64,000 nucleotides of DNA from CAIQPS01 sp963783835 (GTDB lineage Bacteria; Actinomycetota; Thermoleophilia; RBG-16-64-13), in NCBI GenBank assembly GCA_963783835.1, contig CAWAOX010000011.1:1-64000 (forward strand). Direction: 5' to 3'. Shown here piece by piece: positions 1-8,305 of the stretch; the stretch's first letter is position 1; every line of letters begins with the position of its first letter. The position numbers were made by a program, and so were the translations under genes. Below the pieces are notes generated by a model. The model was given only the letters and a program-made list of their open reading frames with translations, searched no databases and was not told where the DNA came from.

Positions 1-821
1 AAAACTCCCAGCAGCAGGAGCAGGATGAGGAACGGCAGGCCCTTGATGACAAGCGCGAGGATGAAGCTCCCAGCACTGCCGTTCATCAGTGGGTCCAGCC
101 AAGGGGAGTTCCAGACGAAATGCGCGGACCAGGCGAGCACGGCGCACAGGGCGAACACCCCGGCTCGGACGCCCCAGGGCGCGGCCCGACGGGTGACGAA
201 GTAGGCGAAGCCGAATCCCAGGAGGCCGGTGAAGAGCATATGGCTGTAGAGCCCCGCGACCAGCACCCGCACGAAGAACGTGCCTACGACCGGCCCTATC
301 TGCCCAGCTCCCGATTCGGCCGCTGCGTGCACGAAGTATTGGATGTTCTCCACAACCTGGAAGCCCAAGCCGATCATCGCCCCGTAGACGAGCCCGTCCA
401 TCAATCCGTCGATCTCGTCACGCGCGATGAGGAAGATCATCACGAGACCGGCGCCCTTGTAGAACTCCTCGTTCAGGGGAGCGACAAGAGCGGCGCCCCA
501 GGAGTCGATCTCGGCGGGGGAAAGAACGTGCTGCAGGAACGTCAGGAACGATGTGTTGCTGATGGCCGCGAAGCTGACGGCCACCACGCCGCCCCAGAGC
601 AGAGCGATGGCGATGAGCGAGGCGGGCTCGGGCTCGAACTGATCCAGGCGGTACACGATGAGGCCTACCGGGACAGCGACGGCGGCAAGAAGCAGGATCG
701 ACAGGAACCACGCCTGTGGGTAGGCGGCCGCGTACGTGAGTTGCTGGTAGCCGACGATCGCCAGGCCGGCGAAGACCAGTATCAAGAACAGCCAGTACGC
801 GGGCTGCCGGGGCAGGTTCAT
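1..821 (-). CDS. PrsW family intramembrane metalloprotease (3' end outside window)
   Basis: A frame stays open from an ATG at 821 to the window edge (about 273 codons), so the C-terminus is missing. I translated it by hand. It is a polytopic membrane protein with the PrsW/CAAX-like metalloprotease signatures in order: an EEFYK motif (EExxK, about 455-477), a second conserved Glu in FQVVEN (about 341-368), a His in SHMLFTG, and a second His in AHFVWN near 110. PrsW proteins cleave membrane anchors such as anti-sigma factors in the bilayer; the substrate here is unknown. The ATG overlaps the stop of the upstream gene (ATGA at 818-821), so the two are probably translationally coupled. Family call is firm; substrate is not inferable. 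Confidence 0.85.
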   Translation of the reverse strand, partial: MNLPRQPAYWLFLILVFAGLAIVGYQQLTYAAAYPQAWFLSILLLAAVAVPVGLIVYRLDQFEPEPASLIAIALLWGGVVAVSFAAISNTSFLTFLQHVLSPAEIDSWGAALVAPLNEEFYKGAGLVMIFLIARDEIDGLMDGLVYGAMIGLGFQVVENIQYFVHAAAESGAGQIGPVVGTFFVRVLVAGLYSHMLFTGLLGFGFAYFVTRRAAPWGVRAGVFALCAVLAWSAHFVWNSPWLDPLMNGSAGSFILALVIKGLPFLILLLLLGV

Positions 822-1315
822 CGCGGTACTACCAGGCCGTCCAGCATGGCGTCGAGGTCCGACTGGACCCGCGCCACCTGACCGGCCGGCGCGACGGCAA
901 GCATCACCACTCCTGTCCCGCCGGCAGTGCCTGCCACCAGTTCGCCCTCAACATAGCCGGAATCCGTCGTGCCCGAGAACAGCAGCTTGAGCGCCGGGAC
1001 GTCTCCGGCGATGGTGGTGGATGCGGTCGGCAGCGAGCGGACCGACCCGAACTGCGCCTGCAGATCGGCGAGTCGCGCATCAATCAACTGCTCGGCCGTG
1101 CCACCGTAACTATCCGCCACGAAGGCCACCCGCACACCGGCCCGCTGCAGCGACACGGCCCCCGGCCCCACGTCCCAGACGTCTTGGGCGGACACCCAAT
1201 CGTCGGCTGGAGTCACGGTGACCCCCTGTCCGAGCGAGAAGGGCGTTTGAGCGGCCCCGGACGTCGGGCCCGAGAACGCCGCGAGGGCCATCATGAAGAG
1301 CATCCAGGCGAACAT
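818..1315 (-). CDS. Hypothetical membrane-anchored or secreted protein
   Basis: 165 residues. The N-terminus is a hydrophobic segment (about residues 1-22, MFAWMLFMMALAAFSG...) followed by a soluble domain, so it is probably exported or anchored. The soluble part alternates short strands and helices, without a family I recognise; it resembles small lipoprotein-like domains that are secreted and bind partners. The open frame continues upstream to about 1436 and would add a basic, Pro/Arg-rich cytoplasmic stretch (encoded about 1316-1400), but it has no ATG, GTG or TTG there, so ATG 1315 is the first standard start. It overlaps the PrsW-like gene by four bases, so a functional link to that protease (substrate or regulator) is possible but unproven. 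Confidence 0.6.
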   Translation of the reverse strand: MFAWMLFMMALAAFSGPTSGAAQTPFSLGQGVTVTPADDWVSAQDVWDVGPGAVSLQRAGVRVAFVADSYGGTAEQLIDARLADLQAQFGSVRSLPTASTTIAGDVPALKLLFSGTTDSGYVEGELVAGTAGGTGVVMLAVAPAGQVARVQSDLDAMLDGLVVPR

Positions 1316-1456
1316 GAGGACGACGAGCAGCAGCGGGGACCGCCACGGTGAACGAGCGTGGACGTCGGGAAGGGGCCGGGGCGGAGCCCCGCGGACTTTG
1401 TAGACAGCGGGGTTGCCGAAATCGACCGTGACGCCTCACTATCCCGTAGACGAAAG

Positions 1457-1529
1457 TGGAGGTAAGGGGACTCGAACCCCTGGCCTCAACGCTGCCAGCG
1501 TCGCGCTCTCCCAACTGAGCTATACCCCC
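1457..1529 (-). tRNA. tRNA-Ala (anticodon GGC)
   Basis: The reverse strand folds into a standard 73-nt cloverleaf. The acceptor stem GGGGGTA pairs with TACCTCC with one G-U pair, and the discriminator is A. The anticodon loop is CTGGCAG on a five-pair stem, giving anticodon GGC, and the T-loop is GTTCGAG. The 3' CCA is not encoded. It lies between rsfS and the small secreted protein on the same strand. Confidence 0.95.
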
Positions 1530-1651
1530 ACGGCAAGGCGGCCACGCATTATAACGGGTACCCCCTGGTGGCGCAACCAAGGCGCGAAGGGCCGGCCGCT
1601 CAAGCCCGCTCCGAGCGCAGCCGGGCCGACCGCCGCCGGCGCCGGATCAGA

Positions 1652-2095
1652 TCATTCGACCGTCTCGACCGGCGCTTGCTTCCACAGCACGTCGAGGCGG
1701 TAGAAGTCCCGCGCCTCGGGCGTGAACACGTGGACCATGAAGTCCAGGTAGTCGACGAGGATCCACTCCCCGCCTCCCGCGCCCTCGTTGCCGGCCGGGA
1801 GGAGCCCCTCCTCCTGCTTCAGCCTGAAGCTCGCCTCTTCCGCGATCCGTCTGGTGAGACGGACGTTACGGCCCGTGCACAGCACGAGGAAGTCGGTGTA
1901 GGTGACCAGTTCGTGCATGTCCAGGACCTTGACGTCCTCGGCCTTGACGCCCGCCGCGGCTCTCGCAGCGACAAGAGCGCGCTGGTGGATGGTCTCCAGG
2001 TCGACCGGCGCATCCGGGTCGCGCGGCCGTTCCCGCCGGGTGGCGGCCTCCATGAGCGCGGAGAGATCCCCGGCATCCGGTTCAGGCAGATCCAT
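1652..2095 (-). CDS. rsfS: Ribosome silencing factor RsfS
   Basis: 147 residues. RsfS (Iojap/DUF143) binds ribosomal protein uL14 and blocks subunit joining when nutrients are scarce. The conserved core is visible: KAEDVKVLDM, then the TYTDFLVLCTGRN motif, and the C-terminal WILVDYLDFMVHVFTPEARDFY block that marks the family. The first 35 residues are an unconserved, charged extension. The ATG lies three bases after the guaA stop, so it is the distal gene of a pfkB-guaA-rsfS transcript. The usual partner nadD is not next to it. Confidence 0.95.
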   Translation of the reverse strand: MDLPEPDAGDLSALMEAATRRERPRDPDAPVDLETIHQRALVAARAAAGVKAEDVKVLDMHELVTYTDFLVLCTGRNVRLTRRIAEEASFRLKQEEGLLPAGNEGAGGGEWILVDYLDFMVHVFTPEARDFYRLDVLWKQAPVETVE

Positions 2096-2098
2096 CGG

Positions 2099-3616
2099 CT
2101 ACTCCCATTCGATCGTGGAGGGTGGCTTGCTCGAAATATCGAGCACCACCCGGTTGACTCCCGGCACCTCGTTGATGATGCGCTGGGAGATGCGTTCCAG
2201 AAGGTCGTAGGGCAGACGGGCCCAGTCGGCCGTCATCGCGTCGTCGGACGTGACCGCGCGCAGCACGATCGGATACGCGTAAGTCCGTTCGTCGCCCATC
2301 ACCCCCACACTACGGATGGCAGGCAGCACCGCGAACGACTGCCAGACCTGGCGGTAGAAACCGGCCTTTTCGATCTCCTGCAGGAAGATGGCGTCGGCCT
2401 CGCGAAGGACGAGCAACCTCTCTTCGGTCACGTCGCCGATGATGCGAATGGCAAGGCCGGGTCCCGGGAACGGCTGCCTCCACACGATGTGCTCGGGCAG
2501 GCCCAGCTCTTCGCCGACTATCCTTACCTCGTCCTTGAACAGCATGCGCAGCGGCTCGACCAAGTCGAAGTCTATGTCCTCGGGAAGCCCGCCCACGTTG
2601 TGGTGAGACTTGATCTTGGCGGCCTCTCTCGTCCCCGATTCGATCACATCGGAATAGAGCGTCCCCTGCACCAGGAAGGCCGCCTTGCCGATCTTGCGCG
2701 ACTCTTCCTCGAACGTGCGGATGAACTCCTCACCGATTATCTTGCGCTTCGTCTCGGGGTCCGACACCCCGGCGAGCTTCGTCAGGAAGCGCTCCTGGGC
2801 CCGGACGTGCACCAAGGGGACGTGGAAGTGGCGGCGGAACGTGTCCTCCACCTCGTGGCCCTCGTTCTTGCGCATCAACCCGTGGTCCACGAAGATGCAG
2901 GTGAGTTGGTCTCCCACCGCCTTGTAGGTCAAGAGGGCGGCGACGGCCGAGTCCACCCCGCCCGAGAGGCCGCATACCACGCGGTCGTCTCCTACCTGGG
3001 TCCGGATGCGCTCGACGGCTTCCTCGATGATCGACACGGGCGTCCAGGTGGGAGCGATATCGCACACCTTGTAGAGGAAGTTCTTGAGGATATCCTGACC
3101 GTGCGCGGTGTGCCGCACCTCGGGGTGGAACTGCACGCCATACAGCCCGCAGGACTCGTCTTCCATCGCGGCCACCGGCATGTGCGGACTGCGGGCCGTG
3201 GCCGTGAAGCCCGCCGGGACCTCGACCACGGAATCGCCGTGGCTCATCCAGCAGGCGAGTTCGGTGGGAACACCCGCGAACAATCTCCCTTGCTTGGTGA
3301 CGGTGAGCGGCCTGCCGCCGTACTCGGCGAGTTCGGTCCTCTCGACCCGTCCCCCGCGCAGCTTGGCGATCAACTGGAGCCCGTAGCAGATGCCCAGGAT
3401 GGGCACGCCCAGTTCGAAGAGGCTCGGATCGGGCAGTGGGGCGTCGTCCTGATTGACGCTGCTGGGTCCGCCCGAGAGGATCAGCCCAGCCGGTTTTCGC
3501 GCCCGTATCTCCGCCATCGGAGTGTCGTATGGGATCAGTTCCGAGTACACCCGACATTCGCGCACGCGCCGAGCTATCAACTGAGCGTACTGACCGCCGA
3601 AATCCAGCACCAGCAC
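2099..3616 (-). CDS. guaA: GMP synthase (glutamine-hydrolysing)
   Basis: 505 residues from the GTG at 3616 (VLVLDFGGQYAQ...). It converts XMP, glutamine and ATP to GMP in the cytoplasm. The class I glutamine amidotransferase domain comes first: SGGPSSV, the nucleophile elbow GICYGLQ and the GVQFHPEV catalytic His-Glu. The ATP pyrophosphatase domain follows with SGGVDS, and the C-terminal dimerization domain ends KPPSTIEWE. The frame is open further upstream, but that part overlaps the kinase gene and adds nothing conserved. GTG 3610 is an alternative start two codons later. The end of the upstream kinase lies 22 bases before this start, so coupling is likely. Confidence 0.96.
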   Translation of the reverse strand: MLVLDFGGQYAQLIARRVRECRVYSELIPYDTPMAEIRARKPAGLILSGGPSSVNQDDAPLPDPSLFELGVPILGICYGLQLIAKLRGGRVERTELAEYGGRPLTVTKQGRLFAGVPTELACWMSHGDSVVEVPAGFTATARSPHMPVAAMEDESCGLYGVQFHPEVRHTAHGQDILKNFLYKVCDIAPTWTPVSIIEEAVERIRTQVGDDRVVCGLSGGVDSAVAALLTYKAVGDQLTCIFVDHGLMRKNEGHEVEDTFRRHFHVPLVHVRAQERFLTKLAGVSDPETKRKIIGEEFIRTFEEESRKIGKAAFLVQGTLYSDVIESGTREAAKIKSHHNVGGLPEDIDFDLVEPLRMLFKDEVRIVGEELGLPEHIVWRQPFPGPGLAIRIIGDVTEERLLVLREADAIFLQEIEKAGFYRQVWQSFAVLPAIRSVGVMGDERTYAYPIVLRAVTSDDAMTADWARLPYDLLERISQRIINEVPGVNRVVLDISSKPPSTIEWE

Positions 3617-3638
3617 GGTAGCGACGCCGTCAACCTTG

Positions 3639-4587
3639 CTAGTCAGCGGACACCTCCTCGAGTTCCACCTGTTTTGCCAGTCTGTCCGCATCCGAGGAGA
3701 GGAACACCCCGGCGCCATAGCGGGTGAGATTCGCGGCGGCACAGCCGAGGCCAAACCGCAGGCACTGCTCGGGCGGTTGTCCGTCCATGAGTTTGACCGC
3801 ATAGCCGCCTACGAGAGCGTCCCCCCATCCCAGTGGCGAGAGCGTCTCCACATCCGGCATCCTCCCTATGAACGTACGATAGGTGCCTCCGTGATCCAAC
3901 TCTGCGACGCAACCGAAGCGGAAGGTCATGACTACCGATCCCGCCCCCATCTCCCGCATGCGCCGCGCCGCGAGGATGCGGTCCTCCATACTGGTGAACT
4001 CGTATCCAATGACCTTCTCAGCCTCGATCAACTTTGGAAAGATGTAGTCGGGTCGGGCCTTGATGCCCAGCCGGAGCGGGTCGGCGAACGTGTAGAAGAA
4101 GGTCTTGACCCCAAGCGGCCGCACCTTCTCGATAAGACGCGCGTAGCAATCGTCGTCGAGCCCCAGGGGCACGCTGCCCGCGAACACCACGACCTCCACC
4201 GCCCGGCCGAGGTAGTCGAGCTTTTCGTACAGCGCCTCCAGCTCTTCGGGCTGGATCTCGGGCCCCTGCTCGTTGATCTCGGTTATTCGGTTCGTGGCCG
4301 AGTCGACGACCGCCGTCGAGATACGGGACTCGCCCGCGACGCGGACGAAATCGCACAAGATGCCCTCGCCGTTGAGGTCGGCTACGATCTGCTCGCCCTT
4401 GCGCCCCCCCACGAATCCGGTCGCTATGACCGGCCTTCCCAGCGCCTTGACCGCGCGGGCTACGTTGACGCCCTTGCCTCCGGGCAGGATGACCGTCTCG
4501 AGTGGCGCGATGCCGCATACCCACCTGGAAATTGGGGACGGTCATAGTGCGGTCGAGCGCCGGATTGAGAGTCACGGTCAGTATCAT
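3639..4587 (-). pseudogene. PfkB-family sugar kinase (1-phosphofructokinase/LacC-like), frameshifted
   Basis: The N-terminus (ATG 4587, MILTVTLNPALDRTMTVPNF) and the rest of the protein are in different frames. The first frame matches the FruK/LacC start and runs to about 4500. The kinase then resumes in the next frame with PGGKGVNVARAVKALG and continues to the stop at 3639. One extra base near 4497-4503 explains this. A downstream fragment could start at GTG 4412. The family phosphorylates fructose 1-phosphate, tagatose 6-phosphate or similar. The C-terminal anion-hole/catalytic motif reads GWGDALVGG instead of the usual G(A/S)GD; the catalytic Asp is kept. It may be a real pseudogene or a sequence error. 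It lies 17 bases after the carboxypeptidase gene. Confidence 0.85.
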
Positions 4588-4604
4588 GCCGCGGTCGCCG
4601 CCAT

Positions 4605-5858
4605 CTATCCGATGCCCAGAGCGGCGCCGAGACGGTGCCAGTAGTAGACGAGCTTCGAGCCTAACGTGGGAGCGGAGAAGGACTTCGTGGCGACGAGGTC
4701 GACTCTGCCTATCTCTTCGCCGCCGGCGCTGGCCACCACATGCCCGTATGTCTCACCCGCGGCTATGGGCAGATCGAGCGGACGCTCCACCGTGATCTTG
4801 GTGGTCACGACATCGTCCGTCCCCAACTCGGTCTCCAAAGCCCCGTCGGTGATCAGTTCGACCTTGCCGTCCATCTGATAGGGGACGTTCGCCTCGGCCA
4901 GCGTCACCCCTTTGTCCATCAGGGTCACATGCCGGAACTGGTCGAGGCCGTACTGCAGCAAGGCCTTGCTCTCCTTGAAGCACGTGTCGGTGTCCGGTTG
5001 GCCGAGAACGACGCTTATGACCTCGCGTCCGTCCTTGGTCCCCGACGCCACCAGACAATGGTCCGCGTTGGGGGTGGACCCGGTCTTGACACCCGTGACC
5101 CAATCGTACTGCCGGAGGAGCTTGTTGGTGTTGGTGAGGAGCAGCGGCTCCTCCCCGTCGACGGACAACGTGTACTTCGCCGTGTCGACGATGTCGCGGA
5201 ACTTCTCGTTCTTCATCGCGTAGCGGCCGAGCAGCGCCAGATCGGCCGCCGTGGAGTAGTGACCGTTGGCATCGAGGCCGTTCGTGGTCACGAAGTGAGT
5301 GTCGTCCATGCCGAGATCCTCGGCCTTGCGGTTCATCTTCTCGACGAACGCGCTGACGCTCCCCGCGTCGTTCTGGGCAAGGGCCACCGCCGCGCCGTTG
5401 GCGCTCCGCAAGAGCAGCGCGTAGAGGAGCTGTTCCACCGTGAGCACGTCCCCCGCCCTCACCCATGCACTCGGCTCCCACGTTGTGGCCGCTTTGGCGG
5501 AGACGGTCACCGGTGTACTGAGATCGACGCCCGACTCGAGGATGAGGATGGCGGTCATTATCTTGGTCGTCGAGGCCATGGGCCTGCGGGTGTGGGCCTT
5601 GCGCTCGTACAGCACCTTGCCCGTGTCCATACTCACGACGATCGCAGCCGGTGATTCTATGGCCGGCTTCGTCCCGCCGAAGCCTTCGAAATCAGAAGCA
5701 CGTACTTCGAAGCTCTCCGTTTGCGAGGCGTCTACGGGCAGAGTGGTCGTCGTGGTTCCAAGCGCCACTCCCGCCAGGACCGAGCCGACGACCGCGAGCA
5801 CCACGATAAAGAAGAGGAGCGGCAGGAGCCGTCCACGTCTTGTGTTTGAGCCCCTCAT
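4605..5858 (-). CDS. D-alanyl-D-alanine carboxypeptidase (PBP5/DacF family)
   Basis: 417 residues. It trims the terminal D-Ala from peptidoglycan pentapeptides outside the membrane. A short basic N-terminus is followed by one hydrophobic segment (about residues 11-34), acting as signal or anchor. The S11 serine peptidase motifs are complete: S96-T-T-K99, S152-A-N154 and K258-T-G260. A C-terminal beta-rich PBP5 domain follows, and the last residues could form the usual membrane-associated helix. The ATG sits seven bases after a TATACT -10 hexamer with no Shine-Dalgarno between them, so the message is probably leaderless. It heads the dac-pfkB-guaA-rsfS cluster. Confidence 0.93.
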   Translation of the reverse strand: MRGSNTRRGRLLPLLFFIVVLAVVGSVLAGVALGTTTTTLPVDASQTESFEVRASDFEGFGGTKPAIESPAAIVVSMDTGKVLYERKAHTRRPMASTTKIMTAILILESGVDLSTPVTVSAKAATTWEPSAWVRAGDVLTVEQLLYALLLRSANGAAVALAQNDAGSVSAFVEKMNRKAEDLGMDDTHFVTTNGLDANGHYSTAADLALLGRYAMKNEKFRDIVDTAKYTLSVDGEEPLLLTNTNKLLRQYDWVTGVKTGSTPNADHCLVASGTKDGREVISVVLGQPDTDTCFKESKALLQYGLDQFRHVTLMDKGVTLAEANVPYQMDGKVELITDGALETELGTDDVVTTKITVERPLDLPIAAGETYGHVVASAGGEEIGRVDLVATKSFSAPTLGSKLVYYWHRLGAALGIG

Positions 5859-5916
5859 ACGGGCGAGTATAGCCTATACTTCCGGCCTGACGGCGTTTGA
5901 CTGGGGAGGTGCGACC
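5859..5916. promoter_or_regulatory. Divergent promoter with a palindromic shared -10 region
   Basis: The 15-base palindrome at 5866-5880 (AGTATAGCCTATACT) carries TATACT on both strands. On the minus strand (5871-5866) it ends seven bases before the carboxypeptidase ATG. On the plus strand (5875-5880) it would start transcription near 5887, upstream of the membrane protein. No convincing -35 hexamer is visible on either side. Downstream on the plus strand a strong Shine-Dalgarno GGGGAGGT lies at 5903-5910. Confidence 0.55.
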
Positions 5917-5925
5917 ATCGCCGAG

Positions 5926-6672
5926 GTGCTTCGCCAGGCCGGCAAACGCCTGGTCCACAAGCAGTGGCTGATCTTCTATCCGCTGGCGCTGGCCGTCATC
6001 AACACCCTGGCCTTTCTGGCCGTCTACGGTGCGAGCGGCGGAGACCTCCGTTGGAGCAAGTTCTTCGCCGCGAACCACCAGCGCTGGCAGTTCATGAACG
6101 ATGAGTTCTTCAGCGGCTTCTCCTTCACCCCGGCCCTCGGCGTCGCCGTGTTCGCCGGCCTCGCCGTTTGCCTGTTCACCGCGATGCTCAAAGCTCCACT
6201 TTTTAGGGCCATCGCCGGCCCCGGCTACCCGTTAGCCCCCCGAAACTGGGAGGAGGCCGGGAGGCTGTCTCTCTTCTACGTGTTCTTCTACCTGGTGGTG
6301 CTGATACTGCCTCAAGCGGTCCCCCTCGGCACCGCCGTCGAACAGATCATCCAGATGGCGGCTCTCGTCGTCGCTCTTTTCCTCGTATACGCCGACTACG
6401 CGATCGTGCTCGAAGGCCTGTCGGTCATCCCCGCGCTCCGGCGAAGCGTGCGGCTGCTTTCCAAACGCTGGCCTCCGGTGCTGCTGATATTCGTGATCCT
6501 CCAACTCGTAGTTCTCACCCTCAACCGCCTCTACGGGATGTACTACGAGAACGCCGAAGGAGTCTCCTTGCTCGTGCCTTTGAGCGAGATCCTGGTGTGG
6601 TCGTTCATCGGCCTGGCCCTCGACCTCCTCTTCATCTTCCTCTACGAGCAGGTGAGGAACAGCTCTTCCTAG
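5926..6672 (+). CDS. Hypothetical polytopic membrane protein
   Basis: About 248 residues from GTG 5926. Five or six transmembrane segments are evident, in hydrophobic stretches beginning near residues 16, 78, 113, 143, 190 and 222, with basic loops between them. I do not recognise the family; the layout resembles uncharacterised actinobacterial membrane proteins with a short cytoplasmic tail. Start choice is awkward. The Shine-Dalgarno GGGGAGGT (5903-5910) is 15 bases from the GTG but six bases from an in-frame ATC at 5917, which may be the real initiator and would add three residues. The gene is divergent from the carboxypeptidase, and its 3' end overlaps the convergent small gene below by 41 bases. 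Confidence 0.7.
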   Translation: MLRQAGKRLVHKQWLIFYPLALAVINTLAFLAVYGASGGDLRWSKFFAANHQRWQFMNDEFFSGFSFTPALGVAVFAGLAVCLFTAMLKAPLFRAIAGPGYPLAPRNWEEAGRLSLFYVFFYLVVLILPQAVPLGTAVEQIIQMAALVVALFLVYADYAIVLEGLSVIPALRRSVRLLSKRWPPVLLIFVILQLVVLTLNRLYGMYYENAEGVSLLVPLSEILVWSFIGLALDLLFIFLYEQVRNSSS

Positions 6673-6946
6673 ACCGGCGGGCAGGCTCGGCGCCCTCTAG
6701 GCAGGTGTGCCGGTCCCTCCCGGCTGTGGCCGCCGCTTGCCTGCCCTGCGGCTCGATCAACACCGTCGGCTGGGTAGTCGGCTGATCGCCGGGGGCCGCG
6801 TACGTCTTGCCGCCGCTGATCACCCCTCCGAACACGAGCGCGCTCACCACCGCCACCGCCACCACCCAGACGAGAACGGGCAGAACGAGCGACCTGAACC
6901 AGGGAGCCGCTCCCCGCTCCTCGAAGAAGGCGTCGTCCCTACGCAC
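6632..6946 (-). CDS. Small single-pass membrane protein (hypothetical)
   Basis: 104 residues. A charged N-terminus (RRDDAFFEERGAAPWFR) precedes one strong transmembrane helix (about residues 19-45), then a Pro/Thr/Gln-rich and basic tail. The GTG start at 6946 overlaps the pyrF stop (6939-6941), which suggests translational coupling. The helix is convincing, but the last 40 residues lie antisense to the neighbouring membrane protein gene and have a composition typical of antisense translation, so the true gene may be unusual or partly degenerate. No family recognised. Confidence 0.45.
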   Translation of the reverse strand: MRRDDAFFEERGAAPWFRSLVLPVLVWVVAVAVVSALVFGGVISGGKTYAAPGDQPTTQPTVLIEPQGRQAAATAGRDRHTCLEGAEPARRSRKSCSSPARRGR

Positions 6947-7844
6947 GACCGGCCACAGACCACAGGGCGGCTTTCATGGCCGCCGCCTCGTCTCGCGCGG
7001 CATCGAGCCAATGCCGGCCCGGTGCCTTCCGGTAGGCGTACAAGATGGCGCGTGCCGAATTGACCACCGCTCCCGTCCCGTCGGCATCAAACAGAGCGGC
7101 TAGGTCGGCGGCCGTGGCCCCCTGCGCGCCATAGCCCGGGATGAGGAAGGGCACGCCGCTCAGCCGCTTGCGCAGGCGCGCGCCCTGCCCGGGATGCGTC
7201 CCCCCGACAACAACTCCGATCGAGCGGTAGCCTCGAGCCCCGACCGTCTCCCGGCCCCACTCGTCGACCAGTTCCGCGACCCGCGCGTAGACCGGTTCCC
7301 CGGACTCGAGCGGCACATCCTGTATCTCCGCGGAACTCGGGTTCGATGTCTTGACCAGCACGAACACACCCTTGCCCTCTTCCCGGCAACGCCGGAAGAA
7401 GGGCTCCAACCCGTCGCTCCCGAAGTAGGGGTTGACCGTGACTGCATCGGCGCCCGCCACGTCGAGATGGGCCCGGGCGTACGCTTCGGCCGTGCTCCCG
7501 ATGTCTCCCCTCTTCACGTCGGCGATGACGACATAGCCGAGGCCCTTCGCCACTCGGACCATCTCCTCGTAGAGCGCGTAGCCGCGCGCCCCGAGAGCCT
7601 CGAAATAGGCGATCTGGATCTTCACGGCCGCCGCTTCGGCCGCCAGAGCCGGTAGCAACTCCGTAAGGAAGTCCCGGTAGCACGCGACCTTCATCTCAGT
7701 CTCGTCCGCGTAGCGGTCCTGGGGATGGGCTGAGAGCAACTCCGGTGGCAAGGCCCCATACTCGGGATCGAGTCCCACCACCACGTGGGAACGCTTGCCT
7801 TCTATCGCCTCGAGCAGCCGGTCACCAAAATGCCCTTCAGACAC
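6939..7844 (-). CDS. pyrF: Orotidine 5'-phosphate decarboxylase, type 2
   Basis: 301 residues. It decarboxylates OMP to UMP, the last step of de novo pyrimidine synthesis. The catalytic D-x-K-x-x-D tetrad is in VIADVKRGDIGSTAEAYA, preceded by VVGLDPE at the N-terminus and followed by AVTVNPYFGSDG. Length and the long N-terminal region fit the type 2 (longer) OMPDC subfamily common in actinobacteria. It lies downstream of the hup terminator and separately from pyrE (8.3 kb), so the two pyrimidine genes flank hup. Confidence 0.95.
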   Translation of the reverse strand: MSEGHFGDRLLEAIEGKRSHVVVGLDPEYGALPPELLSAHPQDRYADETEMKVACYRDFLTELLPALAAEAAAVKIQIAYFEALGARGYALYEEMVRVAKGLGYVVIADVKRGDIGSTAEAYARAHLDVAGADAVTVNPYFGSDGLEPFFRRCREEGKGVFVLVKTSNPSSAEIQDVPLESGEPVYARVAELVDEWGRETVGARGYRSIGVVVGGTHPGQGARLRKRLSGVPFLIPGYGAQGATAADLAALFDADGTGAVVNSARAILYAYRKAPGRHWLDAARDEAAAMKAALWSVAGRA

Positions 7845-7876
7845 TTTCCCTCACCTCGCCCCGGTATTCGCCCGCC

Positions 7877-7906
7877 AAAAAGAAAAGGGCCGCGGTGAGC
7901 GGCCCC
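7877..7906 (-). terminator. Rho-independent terminator of hup
   Basis: On the minus strand GGGCCGC pairs with GCGGCCC around a five-base loop (7887-7905), followed by TTTTCTTTTT. It lies 26 bases after the hup stop and separates hup from pyrF. Confidence 0.9.
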
Positions 7907-7931
7907 TTGTGTACTCCTTTTCGCTCCCGCG

Positions 7932-8204
7932 TCACTTGACCGCGGTCTTTAGAGCGACGCCCGCGCTGAACTTGGGGACTTTGCTGGCCGGGATGTTGAT
8001 CTTGGCCTTCGTCTGCGGGTTGATCCCTTCCCGGGCCTCACGGTTCTGCACGTAGAACTTCCCGAAACCAGTGAACTGAACGTCCTCACCCTTCTTGAGC
8101 GATTCAGTGATCACTTCCACGAAGGCATCGACCGTTGCGGCCGCATCCTTCTTAGTAAGACCACTTTTTGCGGCAAGCTTGTCGACAAACTCCGCCTTGG
8201 TCAC
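7932..8204 (-). CDS. hup: HU-family DNA-binding protein
   Basis: 90 residues from GTG 8204 (MTKAEFVDKLAAKSGLTKKDA...). HU coats and bends DNA in the nucleoid. The sequence has the helical dimerization part, then GFGKFYVQNREAREGINPQTKAKINIPASKVPKFSAG, the DNA-binding arm signature of the family. The frame is open upstream to 8270, but the GTG has a Shine-Dalgarno GGGAGGG six bases before it and starts exactly where HU proteins start. No Lys/Ala-rich C-terminal tail of the mycobacterial type is present. It is monocistronic, with its own promoter and terminator. Confidence 0.96.
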   Translation of the reverse strand: MTKAEFVDKLAAKSGLTKKDAAATVDAFVEVITESLKKGEDVQFTGFGKFYVQNREAREGINPQTKAKINIPASKVPKFSAGVALKTAVK

Positions 8205-8238
8205 AGTAACCCTCCCTTTCGCTCGCCAGTACATCTCA

Positions 8239-8266
8239 ACCTTACCAAATCCTCGCACACGTACAA
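8239..8266 (-). promoter_or_regulatory. Predicted sigma-A promoter of hup
   Basis: Minus strand: TTGTAC (8266-8261), 16-base spacer, TAAGGT (8244-8239), giving a start near 8232 and a leader of about 28 bases before the Shine-Dalgarno and GTG 8204. An interrupted palindrome GCACAATTTAGTGC lies just upstream at 8267-8280. Confidence 0.45.
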
Positions 8267-8305
8267 GCACAATTTAGTGCAAATCTGGGCCAGAAGCCGA
8301 ATGTT

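Noticed and set aside
1568..3727. A 719-codon open frame on the plus strand opposite guaA and rsfS.
   Set aside because: It runs antisense to two well-identified genes and has Arg/His/Gly-rich composition typical of antisense frames in high-GC DNA.
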